In this document: positions 15,407-24,523 of the stretch, one piece after another
Numbering within the stretch: position 1 is the stretch's first letter
Layout of the letters: every line of letters starts with the position of its first letter
Origin: Parvularculaceae bacterium
GTDB lineage: Bacteria; Pseudomonadota; Alphaproteobacteria; Caulobacterales; Parvularculaceae
Assembly (NCBI GenBank): GCA_021776475.1
Contig: JAJFFV010000005.1
Coordinates: 1 to 64,000 of the forward strand
Reading direction: 5' to 3'
Length of the DNA: 64,000 bases
Notes under the pieces: generated by a model
What the model was told of the DNA's origin: nothing
Seen by the model: only the letters and a program-made list of their open reading frames with translations
Databases searched by the model: none
Translations under genes and position numbers: made by a program

Positions 15407-16458
15407 TGGCTACTCTACCGGGTCGTACGATCGCCCTTTTCGGACGATTTCAAAGCGTTAGTCGGGCTGAGTTAATCTCCGCTATCAAAAATCGCGGCGG
15501 TAATATCGCCAGAGACGTCAATGATCGGACAAAGGCGCTCGTGGTTGGCCGCGGCAGTATTTCCTACTCTGCTTCTGACAAGCTGGACGCTAAAATCAAG
15601 TTGTGCCGAAGCTTAAACGTGCCTGTTTTAAGTGAACGGGAAGCTGCCGAAGCCGTCGGTCTAAGGCAGCCACTTGGTGTCGGTGTTCCCGTGGACATCG
15701 TCGCTTCTAAGGGACAGCTAGCCCTTGAGGAAATTGATTACCTGCGGATATTTGACGTTGTTGCTATTCGAGGTGGACAAGCTCAATTCCGGGATGTCGA
15801 GAAAGCAGAAATGGTTGGCTCACTGCTTGAGCAAGGTAAGCCTCTGTCCGAGATTATTAAAGCATTTCATCGCATTGGCGATGATCAACGAGTGATCGTT
15901 ACAATGGCACCAAATGGTGATCTGGCTGTGAAATGGGGTCGTACACATACAACTTTATCGGGTCAGGGAATATTGCCTCTCGAAGCTGGTCCATCGATTA
16001 GTGACCTGTTTGAAGCGGCATTGGAAGCCGAAACAGAAGGCGATCTTACGACCGCGCAAAGCTTGTACGAAATTTGCGTAAACAGCGACCGCAAGGACGC
16101 AATTTCAGCGTTCAATTTAGGAAATGTCTGTCTTGGATTGGGCCAAACTGCGGAGGCCATATTTCAGTTTCAAAAGGCATTGCATCGCGATCCTCAGCTT
16201 GCTGAGGCCCACTATAATTTGGGGTTGATCGCTGAAAGCAAGGGAGAATTAGACGAAGAAGCCGATCACCTGCAAGAAGCGATAAAAGCGAATCCGAATT
16301 ACCCTGACGCGCTCTACAATTTGGCGCTGTTGGAGTTCCAACGCGGCGCATATGCGGCCGCGGCGCCGTTGTTTCGAAAATTCTTGAAATTGGAGGCAGA
16401 AGGTGATTGGGCTCAGCGCGCAAAAAAAGCTCTGCTGGTTTGTGATTCAAGTGCTTAG
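15406..16458 (+). CDS. BRCT-HTH-TPR protein coupled to Ku/LigD
   Basis: The protein has 350 residues from the ATG at 15406. Residues about 4-85 resemble a BRCT domain (GRTIALFGRF, then AIKNRGGNIARDV and TKALVVG, as in the C-terminus of NAD-dependent ligases). Residues about 100-150 resemble a MerR-like helix-turn-helix (EEIDYLRIFDVVAIRGG). Residues about 200-340 are tetratricopeptide repeats (ALHRDPQLAEAHYNLGLIAE). BRCT and TPR modules bind proteins, so a scaffold or regulatory role in end joining is plausible but inferred. Its start overlaps the ku stop by one base. A strong terminator follows it. Confidence 0.7.
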   Translation: MATLPGRTIALFGRFQSVSRAELISAIKNRGGNIARDVNDRTKALVVGRGSISYSASDKLDAKIKLCRSLNVPVLSEREAAEAVGLRQPLGVGVPVDIVASKGQLALEEIDYLRIFDVVAIRGGQAQFRDVEKAEMVGSLLEQGKPLSEIIKAFHRIGDDQRVIVTMAPNGDLAVKWGRTHTTLSGQGILPLEAGPSISDLFEAALEAETEGDLTTAQSLYEICVNSDRKDAISAFNLGNVCLGLGQTAEAIFQFQKALHRDPQLAEAHYNLGLIAESKGELDEEADHLQEAIKANPNYPDALYNLALLEFQRGAYAAAAPLFRKFLKLEAEGDWAQRAKKALLVCDSSA

Positions 16459-16615
16459 CAACAGGCTGGTTCAGCGCTAACCGGACCTGCTTTTGCCAAC
16501 GCGGGGATGCTCAAAACGGTTCTACCTCAGTACAATTCTTAAATCCGCCTCTGCGGCATGACGAGCGCAATTTTGCGAACAGCGTCGTTGGTCAAGTCCA
16601 ATCAATACACAAGGA

Positions 16616-16648
16616 GGCGGATTGCTTCTAGCAAAACCGCCCTTTTTT
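16616..16648 (+). terminator. Strong rho-independent terminator of the ligD-ku operon
   Basis: GGCGG and CCGCC (16616-16620 and 16637-16641) enclose an inner TTGC/GCAA pair around TTCTA, followed by CTTTTTT. It lies about 160 bp after the BRCT-TPR gene stop and touches the 3' end of the converging small gene. Confidence 0.8.
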
Positions 16649-16883
16649 ATCTGTAGGGCGAATTCTTACTGACGAGCGCACGCATGGTGGCCGGATCAAC
16701 CGGCTTCTTTTCTATATCAAAGCAGCCGGCGGCGTCGGCAATTGCACCCATAATCCGGTCTTCAGCGAGCCGCCGTTTTCTCTCGTCGCGATGTGTCATG
16801 TAGGCAAAGGTGCTTTTCTTGCGCTGGCGCAACACGATCAATTTGATTCTGATCGAGTGAATTAAGTCTTCATGAGCAGACAT
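16647..16883 (-). CDS. Small hypothetical protein under a shared LexA box
   Basis: The protein has 78 residues from the ATG at 16883, which follows GGAG at a 5-base distance. An in-frame extension to 16985 is possible but would run through the LexA box. The protein is basic and probably helical (EDLIHSIRIKLIVLRQRKK, then HRDERKRRLAEDRIMGAI). I recognise no family. It is divergent from the SRAP gene and its start lies 34 bp from the perfect LexA box, so it may be DNA-damage inducible. It converges on the ligD operon terminator. Confidence 0.55.
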   Translation of the reverse strand: MSAHEDLIHSIRIKLIVLRQRKKSTFAYMTHRDERKRRLAEDRIMGAIADAAGCFDIEKKPVDPATMRALVSKNSPYR

Positions 16884-16916
16884 ATTATCTCCGTTTGGCC
16901 TGCCCACCCCATAGTA

Positions 16917-16931
16917 GAACATTATGAGAAC
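16917..16931. promoter_or_regulatory. LexA box of the alphaproteobacterial type
   Basis: GAACATTATGAGAAC is GAAC-N7-GAAC, which on the other strand reads GTTC-N7-GTTC, the known alphaproteobacterial LexA operator. It lies between two divergent genes, 91 bp before the SRAP start and 34 bp before the small gene start. SRAP genes are frequent SOS members, which supports the call. Confidence 0.8.
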
Positions 16932-17021
16932 AAATGAGTCAAGGGATTGTAATTTCGTGGGAGTGTGCTTGGCTCGCTCGTCCACAATTCAATTTTTGTC
17001 GGCTATAGAAGTGGAAGGCAT

Positions 17022-17711
17022 ATGTGCGGTCGTGGTACGCAAGACTACACTTGGGAACAGTTGCACAATATGTTCAGTATGCTGGGCAAATCTGGGCCCT
17101 ACTCCAACTTACAGCCAAGCTATAACGTCTGCCCAACAGACAAGGTTGCTCTATGCACAAATGTTGATGGAGAGCGCGCGCTACACACTATGCGTTGGGG
17201 GCTCGTTCCCTATTCAGCGACCGATTTGAAAAAGTTCTTCCGCACGTTTAATGCCCGTGACGACAAGCTTGAGAATAATGCCATGTGGCGCTCACTATTG
17301 GACCGCAAGAGGTGTGTAGTGCCGTTTAATGGGTTCTACGAATGGCGCGGGGAAAAGCCCAACAAGCAGGCATACTACATAACCCGCAAGGACGGAGAAC
17401 CCTTAATGCTCGCAGGCCTGTGGGCGACCAATGAAAAGATCGACCCTGAGGGTATGCGCTCGTTTACAGTGATTACCTGTCCACCCAATGACGTGATGAG
17501 CCAGGTGCATAGCCGCATGCCGGTTATCCTCGACGCTAACGCTGTCGACATATGGCTGGCAAGCGGTGATTGGAGCGATCAACAAAGAGCATTGATCAAA
17601 CCCTGCCCTGACGAATGGCTCACTGCAGCGCCCGTAAATAGCAAGGGCGTTGGCAATGTGCGCAACAAGGAGAAGCACCTGATAGATCTGATTGGAGAGC
17701 CAATTTTTTAG
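17022..17711 (+). CDS. SOS response-associated peptidase (SRAP, YedK/HMCES-like)
   Basis: The protein has 229 residues starting MCGRGTQDY. The family needs this ATG because Met removal exposes the catalytic Cys2, so longer upstream starts are rejected. Other family residues are visible: the Asn in TFNARDDKL near residue 75, and the His in VHSRMPVIL near residue 165. SRAP proteins crosslink to abasic sites in single-stranded DNA and protect them from error-prone processing. The upstream LexA box predicts SOS induction. It sits next to the end-joining operon but behind its own promoter. Confidence 0.94.
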   Translation: MCGRGTQDYTWEQLHNMFSMLGKSGPYSNLQPSYNVCPTDKVALCTNVDGERALHTMRWGLVPYSATDLKKFFRTFNARDDKLENNAMWRSLLDRKRCVVPFNGFYEWRGEKPNKQAYYITRKDGEPLMLAGLWATNEKIDPEGMRSFTVITCPPNDVMSQVHSRMPVILDANAVDIWLASGDWSDQQRALIKPCPDEWLTAAPVNSKGVGNVRNKEKHLIDLIGEPIF

Positions 17712-18005
17712 GTTCGTCCAACACCGATGCCTCACTCATCGCGCGTTCTGGCCACATATGAACATACCCTCACTATTAGTAGTGACACGTATGATAAATA
17801 CATAGCTCTACTATCGACCGCGGCAGCCCGTTAAAGTTGCAAAGGACCGTTAAAGTCTTTTTTTTTGGCTTATTCATTGTTGAGCGCAATCGTTAAGGCC
17901 TTGGCTGTGGGCGGGGCGAGGCTTGCAACCAGGAAACACCACAACTCAAAAATCCCTCTAGCGAAGGCCAAGATTTTCCGTTATCAGCAAGTTTGTTTTT
18001 AGTTT

Positions 18006-18920
18006 ATGCGCAGGATTTACAACCAGATGACCTATGCCCTCGTTATCCATGGTGGTGCTGGCGCGCAGCCTGGTGTCGACTATGAAGAGCAACGACGCCA
18101 TCTGGCTGACCTGATTGCCATCGGTCATAAGATGCTCGCAGCTGGCGAAAGCGCCCTTGAAACTGTTGCTGCGATGGTCGCCAACCTTGAAGCGTCGGGG
18201 TTATATGTTGCCGGCAAAGGATCAGCCCCCAATCTTGATGGAACCGTCGAGCTTGATGCCAGTATTATGAACGGCCGTGACAGACGCGCTGGGGCCGTGG
18301 CGGCAATTCCCAACATCGTTAGCCCGGTACACGCGGCGCGTCTTGTGCTTGAAGACGGTAGGCACGTGATGCTCGCCGGTAACGGCGCACATGCCTTCGC
18401 CTTGACCAACAACGCAGAAGCAATTGCTGATCCGGAAAGCTACTACACGGAGCATGTTGGTCACGGCTCAGCCAAAGAGACGAATAATCGTACGCATGGC
18501 ACCGTAGGCGCTGTGGCCCTAGATTCTGGCGGCGATCTGGCTGCCGCTACCTCCACAGGAGGCACGTTCAACAAATTACCGGGCCGCGTTGGTGATACGC
18601 CGCTGATCGGCGCCGGCACCTGGGCTGACGATCTCGTTGCTGTGTCGTGTACCGGGATCGGTGAAGCTTTCATCAGAACCTGTGCGGCGCATGATGTGGC
18701 CGCGCGAATGCGTTACGGGAATGCAGGGCTAAATCAAGCATCCGAGGCAGTGCTGCGAGAAGTCAAGAAATGCGATGGTGATGGTGGCCTGATCGCTGTT
18801 GATTGTACCGGCAAGATCGTCATGCCGTTTAACTCGGACGGCATGAAGCGCGCTGCAATCTCAAACTCCATGCCAGCAATTGTTCGGGTCTTTGAGCCAG
18901 AAACAGGCGAATTTTCCTAA
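18006..18920 (+). CDS. iaaA: Isoaspartyl peptidase/plant-type asparaginase (Ntn hydrolase)
   Basis: This 304-residue protein has the N-terminal VIHGGAGA motif and an intact autocleavage site at HGTVGAVALD near residue 165, whose Thr becomes the nucleophile. TSTGG follows about 15 residues later. Such enzymes split beta-aspartyl dipeptides. Here the likely substrate is beta-Asp-Arg released from cyanophycin by CphB, because the gene converges with the cyanophycin genes and overlaps the last by 4 bp. An ATG at 18027 is preceded by an AGGA and fits family starts slightly better than 18006. No signal peptide is visible. Confidence 0.92.
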   Translation: MRRIYNQMTYALVIHGGAGAQPGVDYEEQRRHLADLIAIGHKMLAAGESALETVAAMVANLEASGLYVAGKGSAPNLDGTVELDASIMNGRDRRAGAVAAIPNIVSPVHAARLVLEDGRHVMLAGNGAHAFALTNNAEAIADPESYYTEHVGHGSAKETNNRTHGTVGAVALDSGGDLAAATSTGGTFNKLPGRVGDTPLIGAGTWADDLVAVSCTGIGEAFIRTCAAHDVAARMRYGNAGLNQASEAVLREVKKCDGDGGLIAVDCTGKIVMPFNSDGMKRAAISNSMPAIVRVFEPETGEFS

Positions 18921-20635
18921 TCTGGCAGCGGGTCGCCGGCCTGCCAGTCGGTGCTTTTCAGGCGCTCCAGCACCGCCAAGACGGCTTTGCGATCTTTGAG
19001 TACCAGCAGCACCAGAAAATCCCCTGCCTGAGCCCAGTTCAAAGCATCAATCACCGAGTCAATTTCGCTGTCAGCAGTTGCCACCGCAGCTCTGGGTGTG
19101 CCGAGCGCATGAAGCTCATTGACAATCAGCGCCTGGACTTCGCCGGGGGCACGCCCGCGACTCAGGCCTTCAATTTCCTTGACGATGTACCTGTCAGGTT
19201 GCGTCTGCCAAACAATTTTCGTCAGCTCACGGATATCTTCGTCACTGCGATCACCTGCCTGACCCAGCAAAAACAGTCGCCGTTTGGCGGGGATATTTCC
19301 GACGGCCTCTGTCAAAGCTGCCATGCTGTGGGGATTGTGGGCGAAATCAACAAGAATTTTGACACCGCCGATTTCCACAAAATTGCCGCGTCCAGGGTTT
19401 TCGTCCGGCGTTCCTTTAAAGCTCGATAGGCCTGTGGTCATCGCAGCGACACCCAAACCTAGCGCTGAAGCCAATCCAATTGCGCCGAGCGCATTTGAAA
19501 TATTGTACTTTGCGGCGCCGCCCAGCGCAGGCGCAAAATCTGTCACAGGGAGTACCCGGATCTGTTCCCGGCCCTTTGCGAGCGTCATGACGCCGTCCCT
19601 GACAAAGGCTGCATGACCACCGTCTGTCAACCATGCATCGAGCACCTGCTCGTCCAGTGCAAGGCCGTACCATGTGATATCGCCGGCAAAGTTTGCAGCC
19701 CTTTTTACCAGCGCTGGATCATCACCGTTCAGAACCAATCGGCCATCTGGTTTCACCGCTCTTGCCAGCAGGAATTTCGCATCAGCCAAAGCACAGACAT
19801 CGGTTATACCGTAGTCCCCGATATGATCCGCTGCAACATTGGTGATCAAACAGGCATCCGCCTGGGGGATTGGCATGCCGCGACGCATCAGGCCCCCGCG
19901 CGCGGCCTCTATCACCACCATCTCAACCCGTGGATCTCGCGCCGCAAGGCGGGCGCCAACGGGACCGGAATAGTCGCCTTCATCAATAATTTCCTGGCCA
20001 ACACGGACCCAGTCACTCGACGACAGACCCACGATATGACCTGCTGCAGCACCGATGGCGGCGGCTAATCGAACCGTTGTCGACTTGCCATTGGTGCCTG
20101 TCACCATGGCGACAGGCACGTCATAGACGTTAGTCCAATCAACTTTCTGTCCTGGCGGTATATCTTCAATCGGCCAAGACCTGCCGCCAACGCCGAGCCC
20201 AACCGAGACTGTTTCGTCATCACCGAGAAATGTGACGTTGTGCTCGCGCGCCGCAGCAGCAAGAGCGGTTAGGTAATCGTTTCTCTCTTCCGTGATCACG
20301 GTACTGAGATTCTGTGAAAGCGTATCGATATCAACCGGTGTATCGCCTTTTAGCTGCAACACCGTCGCGTCCCACGCTAACTCAATAATCTCGGTCGCAG
20401 CATAGAGCGCATCAATCGGCGCACTGATCATCAGGCTTGCACCGCCCGGGTAGGGGCGAACAACGATTTGCTGACCTTGCCAGCCGATGGCATCGAGCAG
20501 TTGACGCGTGCTTTTCTCCCAAGCTTGGAGAGCTTGATCTTTCTGTTCTTCCGGCAGCTCGACCTCCGCGACAGCACCTGGACGATCCATAAAGAAATTG
20601 GCACCGGTCAGTCGGCGTGAATCAGTCAATTCCAT
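18917..20635 (-). CDS. Mur-ligase-type paralogue of cyanophycin synthetase, no ATP-grasp
   Basis: The protein has 572 residues from the ATG at 20635, 10 bp after the cphA stop. A longer frame through the cphA 3' end is rejected. The N-terminal 140 residues match no named domain. The Mur ligase core follows, with the P-loop MVTGTNGKSTTVRL near residue 178, the EAARGGLMRRG segment near residue 245 and NVAADHIGD near residue 270. It resembles the Mur half of CphA, but the ATP-grasp half is absent. It may extend or modify cyanophycin, or work with CphA as a complex. That is inferred from sequence and gene order. Confidence 0.82.
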   Translation of the reverse strand: MELTDSRRLTGANFFMDRPGAVAEVELPEEQKDQALQAWEKSTRQLLDAIGWQGQQIVVRPYPGGASLMISAPIDALYAATEIIELAWDATVLQLKGDTPVDIDTLSQNLSTVITEERNDYLTALAAAAREHNVTFLGDDETVSVGLGVGGRSWPIEDIPPGQKVDWTNVYDVPVAMVTGTNGKSTTVRLAAAIGAAAGHIVGLSSSDWVRVGQEIIDEGDYSGPVGARLAARDPRVEMVVIEAARGGLMRRGMPIPQADACLITNVAADHIGDYGITDVCALADAKFLLARAVKPDGRLVLNGDDPALVKRAANFAGDITWYGLALDEQVLDAWLTDGGHAAFVRDGVMTLAKGREQIRVLPVTDFAPALGGAAKYNISNALGAIGLASALGLGVAAMTTGLSSFKGTPDENPGRGNFVEIGGVKILVDFAHNPHSMAALTEAVGNIPAKRRLFLLGQAGDRSDEDIRELTKIVWQTQPDRYIVKEIEGLSRGRAPGEVQALIVNELHALGTPRAAVATADSEIDSVIDALNWAQAGDFLVLLVLKDRKAVLAVLERLKSTDWQAGDPLPD

Positions 20636-20645
20636 TCCCGAGGCC

Positions 20646-23513
20646 TCAGTCCGCTTCTTCCGGTTCAGTTGCCAGTCGGACACCACGCTCATCGCGCACC
20701 ATGCGCATGCCATCCAGGAGAACTGATTCCGGCACCCGCGGTGCATCCTGCACCGGCGTTGCTTCTGCTATCGGATTAGCGGGTCTGTCGTCGAGTGACT
20801 CCTGCGACGTTACCGACCTCTTCAGTGTTGGTTTATCTTTTTCAACTTGAGTTTCCTGCGGGCGGTTGAAATAGATAATCTGTTTCCACGTCCGTGAAAT
20901 GTCATCCCCAAAAATCAAAAGCAAATCGCCGGCCTTTGCCATTTTCAATCCTGCCGCCACAGCTTCAGCTTCGTCCGGAACAACCGAGATTGCACTTTCG
21001 TCTACCCCATTTTTGAGCAAAGCGGATTTTAGGATCTTTGGCACTTCGTCCGGTTTGCGACCGCGCAAATTATCATCGCGCTTGCATATGTAGTGATCAA
21101 ACCGTCCGGATACGATGCGTGCGGCTTCCACAATATCTTCATCCCGCCGATCACCGGGCAGGGTGAACACACAGATCCGTCTGCCCTCGGGCTCAAGCTG
21201 CTCGACGAGCCGGCTCATTGCCTCGATCGCCGACGGATTATGGCCATAGTCGAGAATGACCTTGAAAGGATGTTCATCAAAGACGTTCATCCGCCCGGGT
21301 GCTTGGAAATATGATGTTGTAAAGGTGCGCAGACCGTGCCGGATATCCTCAAGGCTCTTGCCCATGCTGAAACATATGGCAGCAGCGAATAATGCATTTT
21401 GAACATTGTGCATCGCCTTGCCGTCCAGTGTTGCAGGCACCAGATGTGTCCACATCAAGGGAATATGGGCGTGATTGTCATAGATGGTAATCAAGTGCCC
21501 GTTCATGCCCTGCTCAAGGACCACCGCGCGGCCACCCGTGCGAACATGTTCACGAACCAACGGGTGACCCGCATTCATGGTGACATAGCACAGGTGCTCG
21601 GCCGTGGTGTGTCCCGCCATTTTGAGGCAAAGCTCATCATCGGCATTTAGAACAGCTGTGTTCTTGGCCACCTCCACAACAATTTGTTTGACCTTGGCCA
21701 TATCCTCAAGCGTATCGACGCCGCGCAATCCCAGATGGTCGGCAGCGATATTCAGTACTGCCCCGGTATCGCAGCGTTCATATCCAAGACCACGCCGTAG
21801 CAAACCACCGCGTGCCGTCTCCAGAACGGCAGCATCAACCGTCGGATCACGCAAGATCATCCTTGCCGCCATTGGGCCGGTCAGGTCACCCTTGACGCTC
21901 AAATTGCCGTCGATGTAAACACCGTCAGTCGTCGCAAGCCCAACAATGTTGCCACTGAGCTTGTAGATATGCGAGACCATCCGCGCTGTGGTGGTTTTGC
22001 CATTGGTACCGGTTATCGAAATGATTGGTATGCGGGCGGGCGCATTGACCGGAAACAGCATGTCCATAACGGCGCCAGCGACATCGCGTGGCTTCCCCTC
22101 GCTCGGGGCGACGTGCATACGAAAGCCTGGTGCGGCGTTAATTTCACAAATCGCAGCGCCATTGTCCTTGTACGACGTGGAAATATCTGAAGAGAGAAAA
22201 TCTACTCCCCCGACATCGAGACCAATTGCCTTGACCGCACGGACCGCCATGTCCCGATTGTCGGGGTGCACAAGATCCGTCACATCTATCGCGGTTCCCC
22301 CTGTCGACAAGTTGGCGGTGGAACGCAGGAAAACAACCTCGCCTGCCGGTGGCACACTATCCTTGGTGTACCCTATTTCTTCCAGATGCTCGGCCGCCTT
22401 GGCGTCAAGCTCTATACGTGTAAGCACTTTTTCGTGTCCGACGCCGCGCCGGGGATCCGAATTGACCACATCAACAAGTTGTTCGACTGTCTGCTTGCCG
22501 TCACCGACGACGTGACCGGGCACGCGTTTTGACACGGCGACAAGCGCACCATTTACGACCAGCATCCGATGATCAAGGCCTGTAATGAATGATTCAACAA
22601 TGACACTACGACTGCCACGATTGTCCTCTTGGGCCAGGTCAAATCCGGCTGCAACAAGCTCCGGGTCATCCAGACCAACGGATATGCCTCGTCCGTGATT
22701 GGCATTCAGTGGTTTGACAACAACCGGATAGCCGATGCGCTCTGCTGCCCGAACCGCATTTTTGCGGTCATAGACCAGCCGTTGCTGCGGAACCGGCAGA
22801 CCAAGATCGGCAAGAATAGTGTTGGTCTCTGCTTTGTCAGACGCTAGCTCAACTGCAATGTGATGGGTCTCGCTGGTGACAGTTGCCTGAATACGCTTTT
22901 GATAGCGCCCGTGTCCAAGCTGGACCAGACTGTACTCATTGAGACGCAACCAGGGAATGTCGCGATCACGAGCTGCCTTGACCAGAGACGCTGTGCTGGG
23001 GCCCAAAGCACGGCGCTGGGCGGCGCGAATAAAACTGTCGCGTTCCTCATTAAAATCGAAATCTTCAGACCGTTCATCGGCATCGACCAGATTGTCCGGA
23101 AGCAAATGGCGCAACAGGTCGATGGCCAGCTTGCCGGCCTGCAACCCGACGCGTTCTTCCTCATACTGGTAAATCATGTTGTAGATGCCAGTTTCGTCGA
23201 CACCGCGGGTTTTGCCAAAGCTGACTTCGGCGCCCGCGACGTTTTGTAATTCAATGGCGACATGTTCCCAGACATGACCCATCCATGTTCCCTCGTCTTC
23301 CCGCAATCGCCGGACAAAGCCGCCGGGTTCGCCGTAGGAACAGCCATGCTCATGCAGACCAGGCAAAGCTTCAAGCAGCGGATCAACAAATGCCGGGCCA
23401 AGTCGGCCCGTCGGCCATGCTTCCAGGATTCCCAAATCAACCTTGTGTCTGATCACAGGAAACAGGGCATAAATATTTGGCCCCCGGAAAACTGATGTTT
23501 CGAGAATTTTCAT
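20646..23513 (-). CDS. cphA: Cyanophycin synthetase
   Basis: The protein has 955 residues from MKILETSVFRGPN at 23513. The N-terminal domain (about 1-160) precedes an ATP-grasp module (about 200-480; KPLNANHGRGISVGL binds nucleotide), which adds Asp to the backbone. The Mur-ligase-like module starts at ISITGTNGKTTTARM near residue 490 and adds Arg to the side chain. The final 60 residues form a charged, proline-containing tail beyond the usual domain. The enzyme polymerises Asp and Arg with ATP into cytoplasmic cyanophycin granules. It is flanked by cphB upstream and the Mur paralogue downstream on the same strand. Confidence 0.95.
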   Translation of the reverse strand: MKILETSVFRGPNIYALFPVIRHKVDLGILEAWPTGRLGPAFVDPLLEALPGLHEHGCSYGEPGGFVRRLREDEGTWMGHVWEHVAIELQNVAGAEVSFGKTRGVDETGIYNMIYQYEEERVGLQAGKLAIDLLRHLLPDNLVDADERSEDFDFNEERDSFIRAAQRRALGPSTASLVKAARDRDIPWLRLNEYSLVQLGHGRYQKRIQATVTSETHHIAVELASDKAETNTILADLGLPVPQQRLVYDRKNAVRAAERIGYPVVVKPLNANHGRGISVGLDDPELVAAGFDLAQEDNRGSRSVIVESFITGLDHRMLVVNGALVAVSKRVPGHVVGDGKQTVEQLVDVVNSDPRRGVGHEKVLTRIELDAKAAEHLEEIGYTKDSVPPAGEVVFLRSTANLSTGGTAIDVTDLVHPDNRDMAVRAVKAIGLDVGGVDFLSSDISTSYKDNGAAICEINAAPGFRMHVAPSEGKPRDVAGAVMDMLFPVNAPARIPIISITGTNGKTTTARMVSHIYKLSGNIVGLATTDGVYIDGNLSVKGDLTGPMAARMILRDPTVDAAVLETARGGLLRRGLGYERCDTGAVLNIAADHLGLRGVDTLEDMAKVKQIVVEVAKNTAVLNADDELCLKMAGHTTAEHLCYVTMNAGHPLVREHVRTGGRAVVLEQGMNGHLITIYDNHAHIPLMWTHLVPATLDGKAMHNVQNALFAAAICFSMGKSLEDIRHGLRTFTTSYFQAPGRMNVFDEHPFKVILDYGHNPSAIEAMSRLVEQLEPEGRRICVFTLPGDRRDEDIVEAARIVSGRFDHYICKRDDNLRGRKPDEVPKILKSALLKNGVDESAISVVPDEAEAVAAGLKMAKAGDLLLIFGDDISRTWKQIIYFNRPQETQVEKDKPTLKRSVTSQESLDDRPANPIAEATPVQDAPRVPESVLLDGMRMVRDERGVRLATEPEEAD

Positions 23514-23589
23514 GACGCCTGCTCCCTCATTCAAGCTTGGGCTGGCCTGCCGCCAGATCTTGCCCTGCTGGCACTTTCGGGTCCCAGCT

Positions 23590-24456
23590 TTAATGGGCGC
23601 CCGGTTGCGCCTGATGCGTTGTCAGATCGTATCGATCACCTTCAATCAGTATATGCAGCTTAACCCCGATAAGGCTAACGGGTTTTCCCTGTTTGGCGGC
23701 GGCCATGGATGAATATTCCAGGTCCGAAGCATCTATGACTGTAAGGGCGCCGCTGCCGAGCACTTCGATCATATCATCAGGGCCTATGAAGGCCGCTGTA
23801 TCTTCGTCAACCCCGATGCCGGTGGTAAAAGGATTATACGCCAAAGCCGTCAACAGCCGACCGTGGCGGTCGCGCTCCCGAAAGTGCTGATCGACAATAA
23901 CGCGGTTGGTCAAGCCAAGGCCGGGGGACAAAGTTGCCATACCACTTTTCGGCGTCGGGCCACCCCTACCAAACGAGATCATGTGTTCACACACGAAGGC
24001 AGCACCTGCTGAAGTGCCCGCAACATGGATCCCTTTCGCATTACCGCTCCGAACAACTTTTGCCACGCTGGTCCCACCGATGATTGTCGCCAATCGGAGT
24101 TGATTGCCACCGGTGAAGAATATCCCGGTTGCCTGTTGCAGTGCCCCTATCCGTTCCGGATCTTCACAATCCCGCCTGTCTTCCAGTTGGACGATATCGA
24201 TCCGGGAGACACCAAATTCATCGAACACCGCCCGGTACCGATCGCCCGTATCTTCGAGTTTCGAGGCGGTTGGAATGATCGCAATCCGCGCTTCAGCGGC
24301 ACCAGATAACTGCACAAAACGATCTAGAATTGCCGAGCTACGAACTTTTTTTTCGCCGCCACCAATGGGGATAATCCAGCCGCGTATATCATTGTCGGCT
24401 ACTTTTGCAGGACACACTTTAGTTGATCTCCGGATTTCAAAAATGGCGGCCAACAT
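23590..24456 (-). CDS. cphB: Cyanophycinase (S51 family)
   Basis: This 288-residue protein contains GWIIPIGGGEKK near residue 27 and the serine nucleophile motif HVAGTSAGAAF near residue 145, matching peptidase family S51. Later residues DQHFRERDRHGRL and GIGVDEDTA are also typical. Cyanophycinase releases beta-Asp-Arg dipeptides from cyanophycin, which the isoaspartyl peptidase nearby can split. It sits 76 bp upstream of cphA and 67 bp after guanine deaminase, all on one strand. The first 20 residues look non-conserved, so the true start may be slightly downstream. Confidence 0.93.
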   Translation of the reverse strand: MLAAIFEIRRSTKVCPAKVADNDIRGWIIPIGGGEKKVRSSAILDRFVQLSGAAEARIAIIPTASKLEDTGDRYRAVFDEFGVSRIDIVQLEDRRDCEDPERIGALQQATGIFFTGGNQLRLATIIGGTSVAKVVRSGNAKGIHVAGTSAGAAFVCEHMISFGRGGPTPKSGMATLSPGLGLTNRVIVDQHFRERDRHGRLLTALAYNPFTTGIGVDEDTAAFIGPDDMIEVLGSGALTVIDASDLEYSSMAAAKQGKPVSLIGVKLHILIEGDRYDLTTHQAQPGAH

Positions 24457-24523
24457 CGTCCAATCGCGGCTGATGCGTCAAGTCGCTAGTTTACTGTTTA
24501 TCTTCTGGCGAAGTCGTTCGCTG

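Noticed and set aside
16965-17021. Longer start for the SRAP gene
   Set aside because: The family requires Met-Cys at the N-terminus for catalysis, which fixes the start at 17022.
20636-20746. N-terminal extension of the Mur-ligase paralogue
   Set aside because: It would overlap the cphA 3' end by about 100 bp in another frame. The ATG at 20635 fits the 10-bp gap and family start.
21988-22515. 175-codon plus-strand frame antisense to cphA
   Set aside because: The opposite strand encodes an intact, recognisable cyanophycin synthetase in this stretch.
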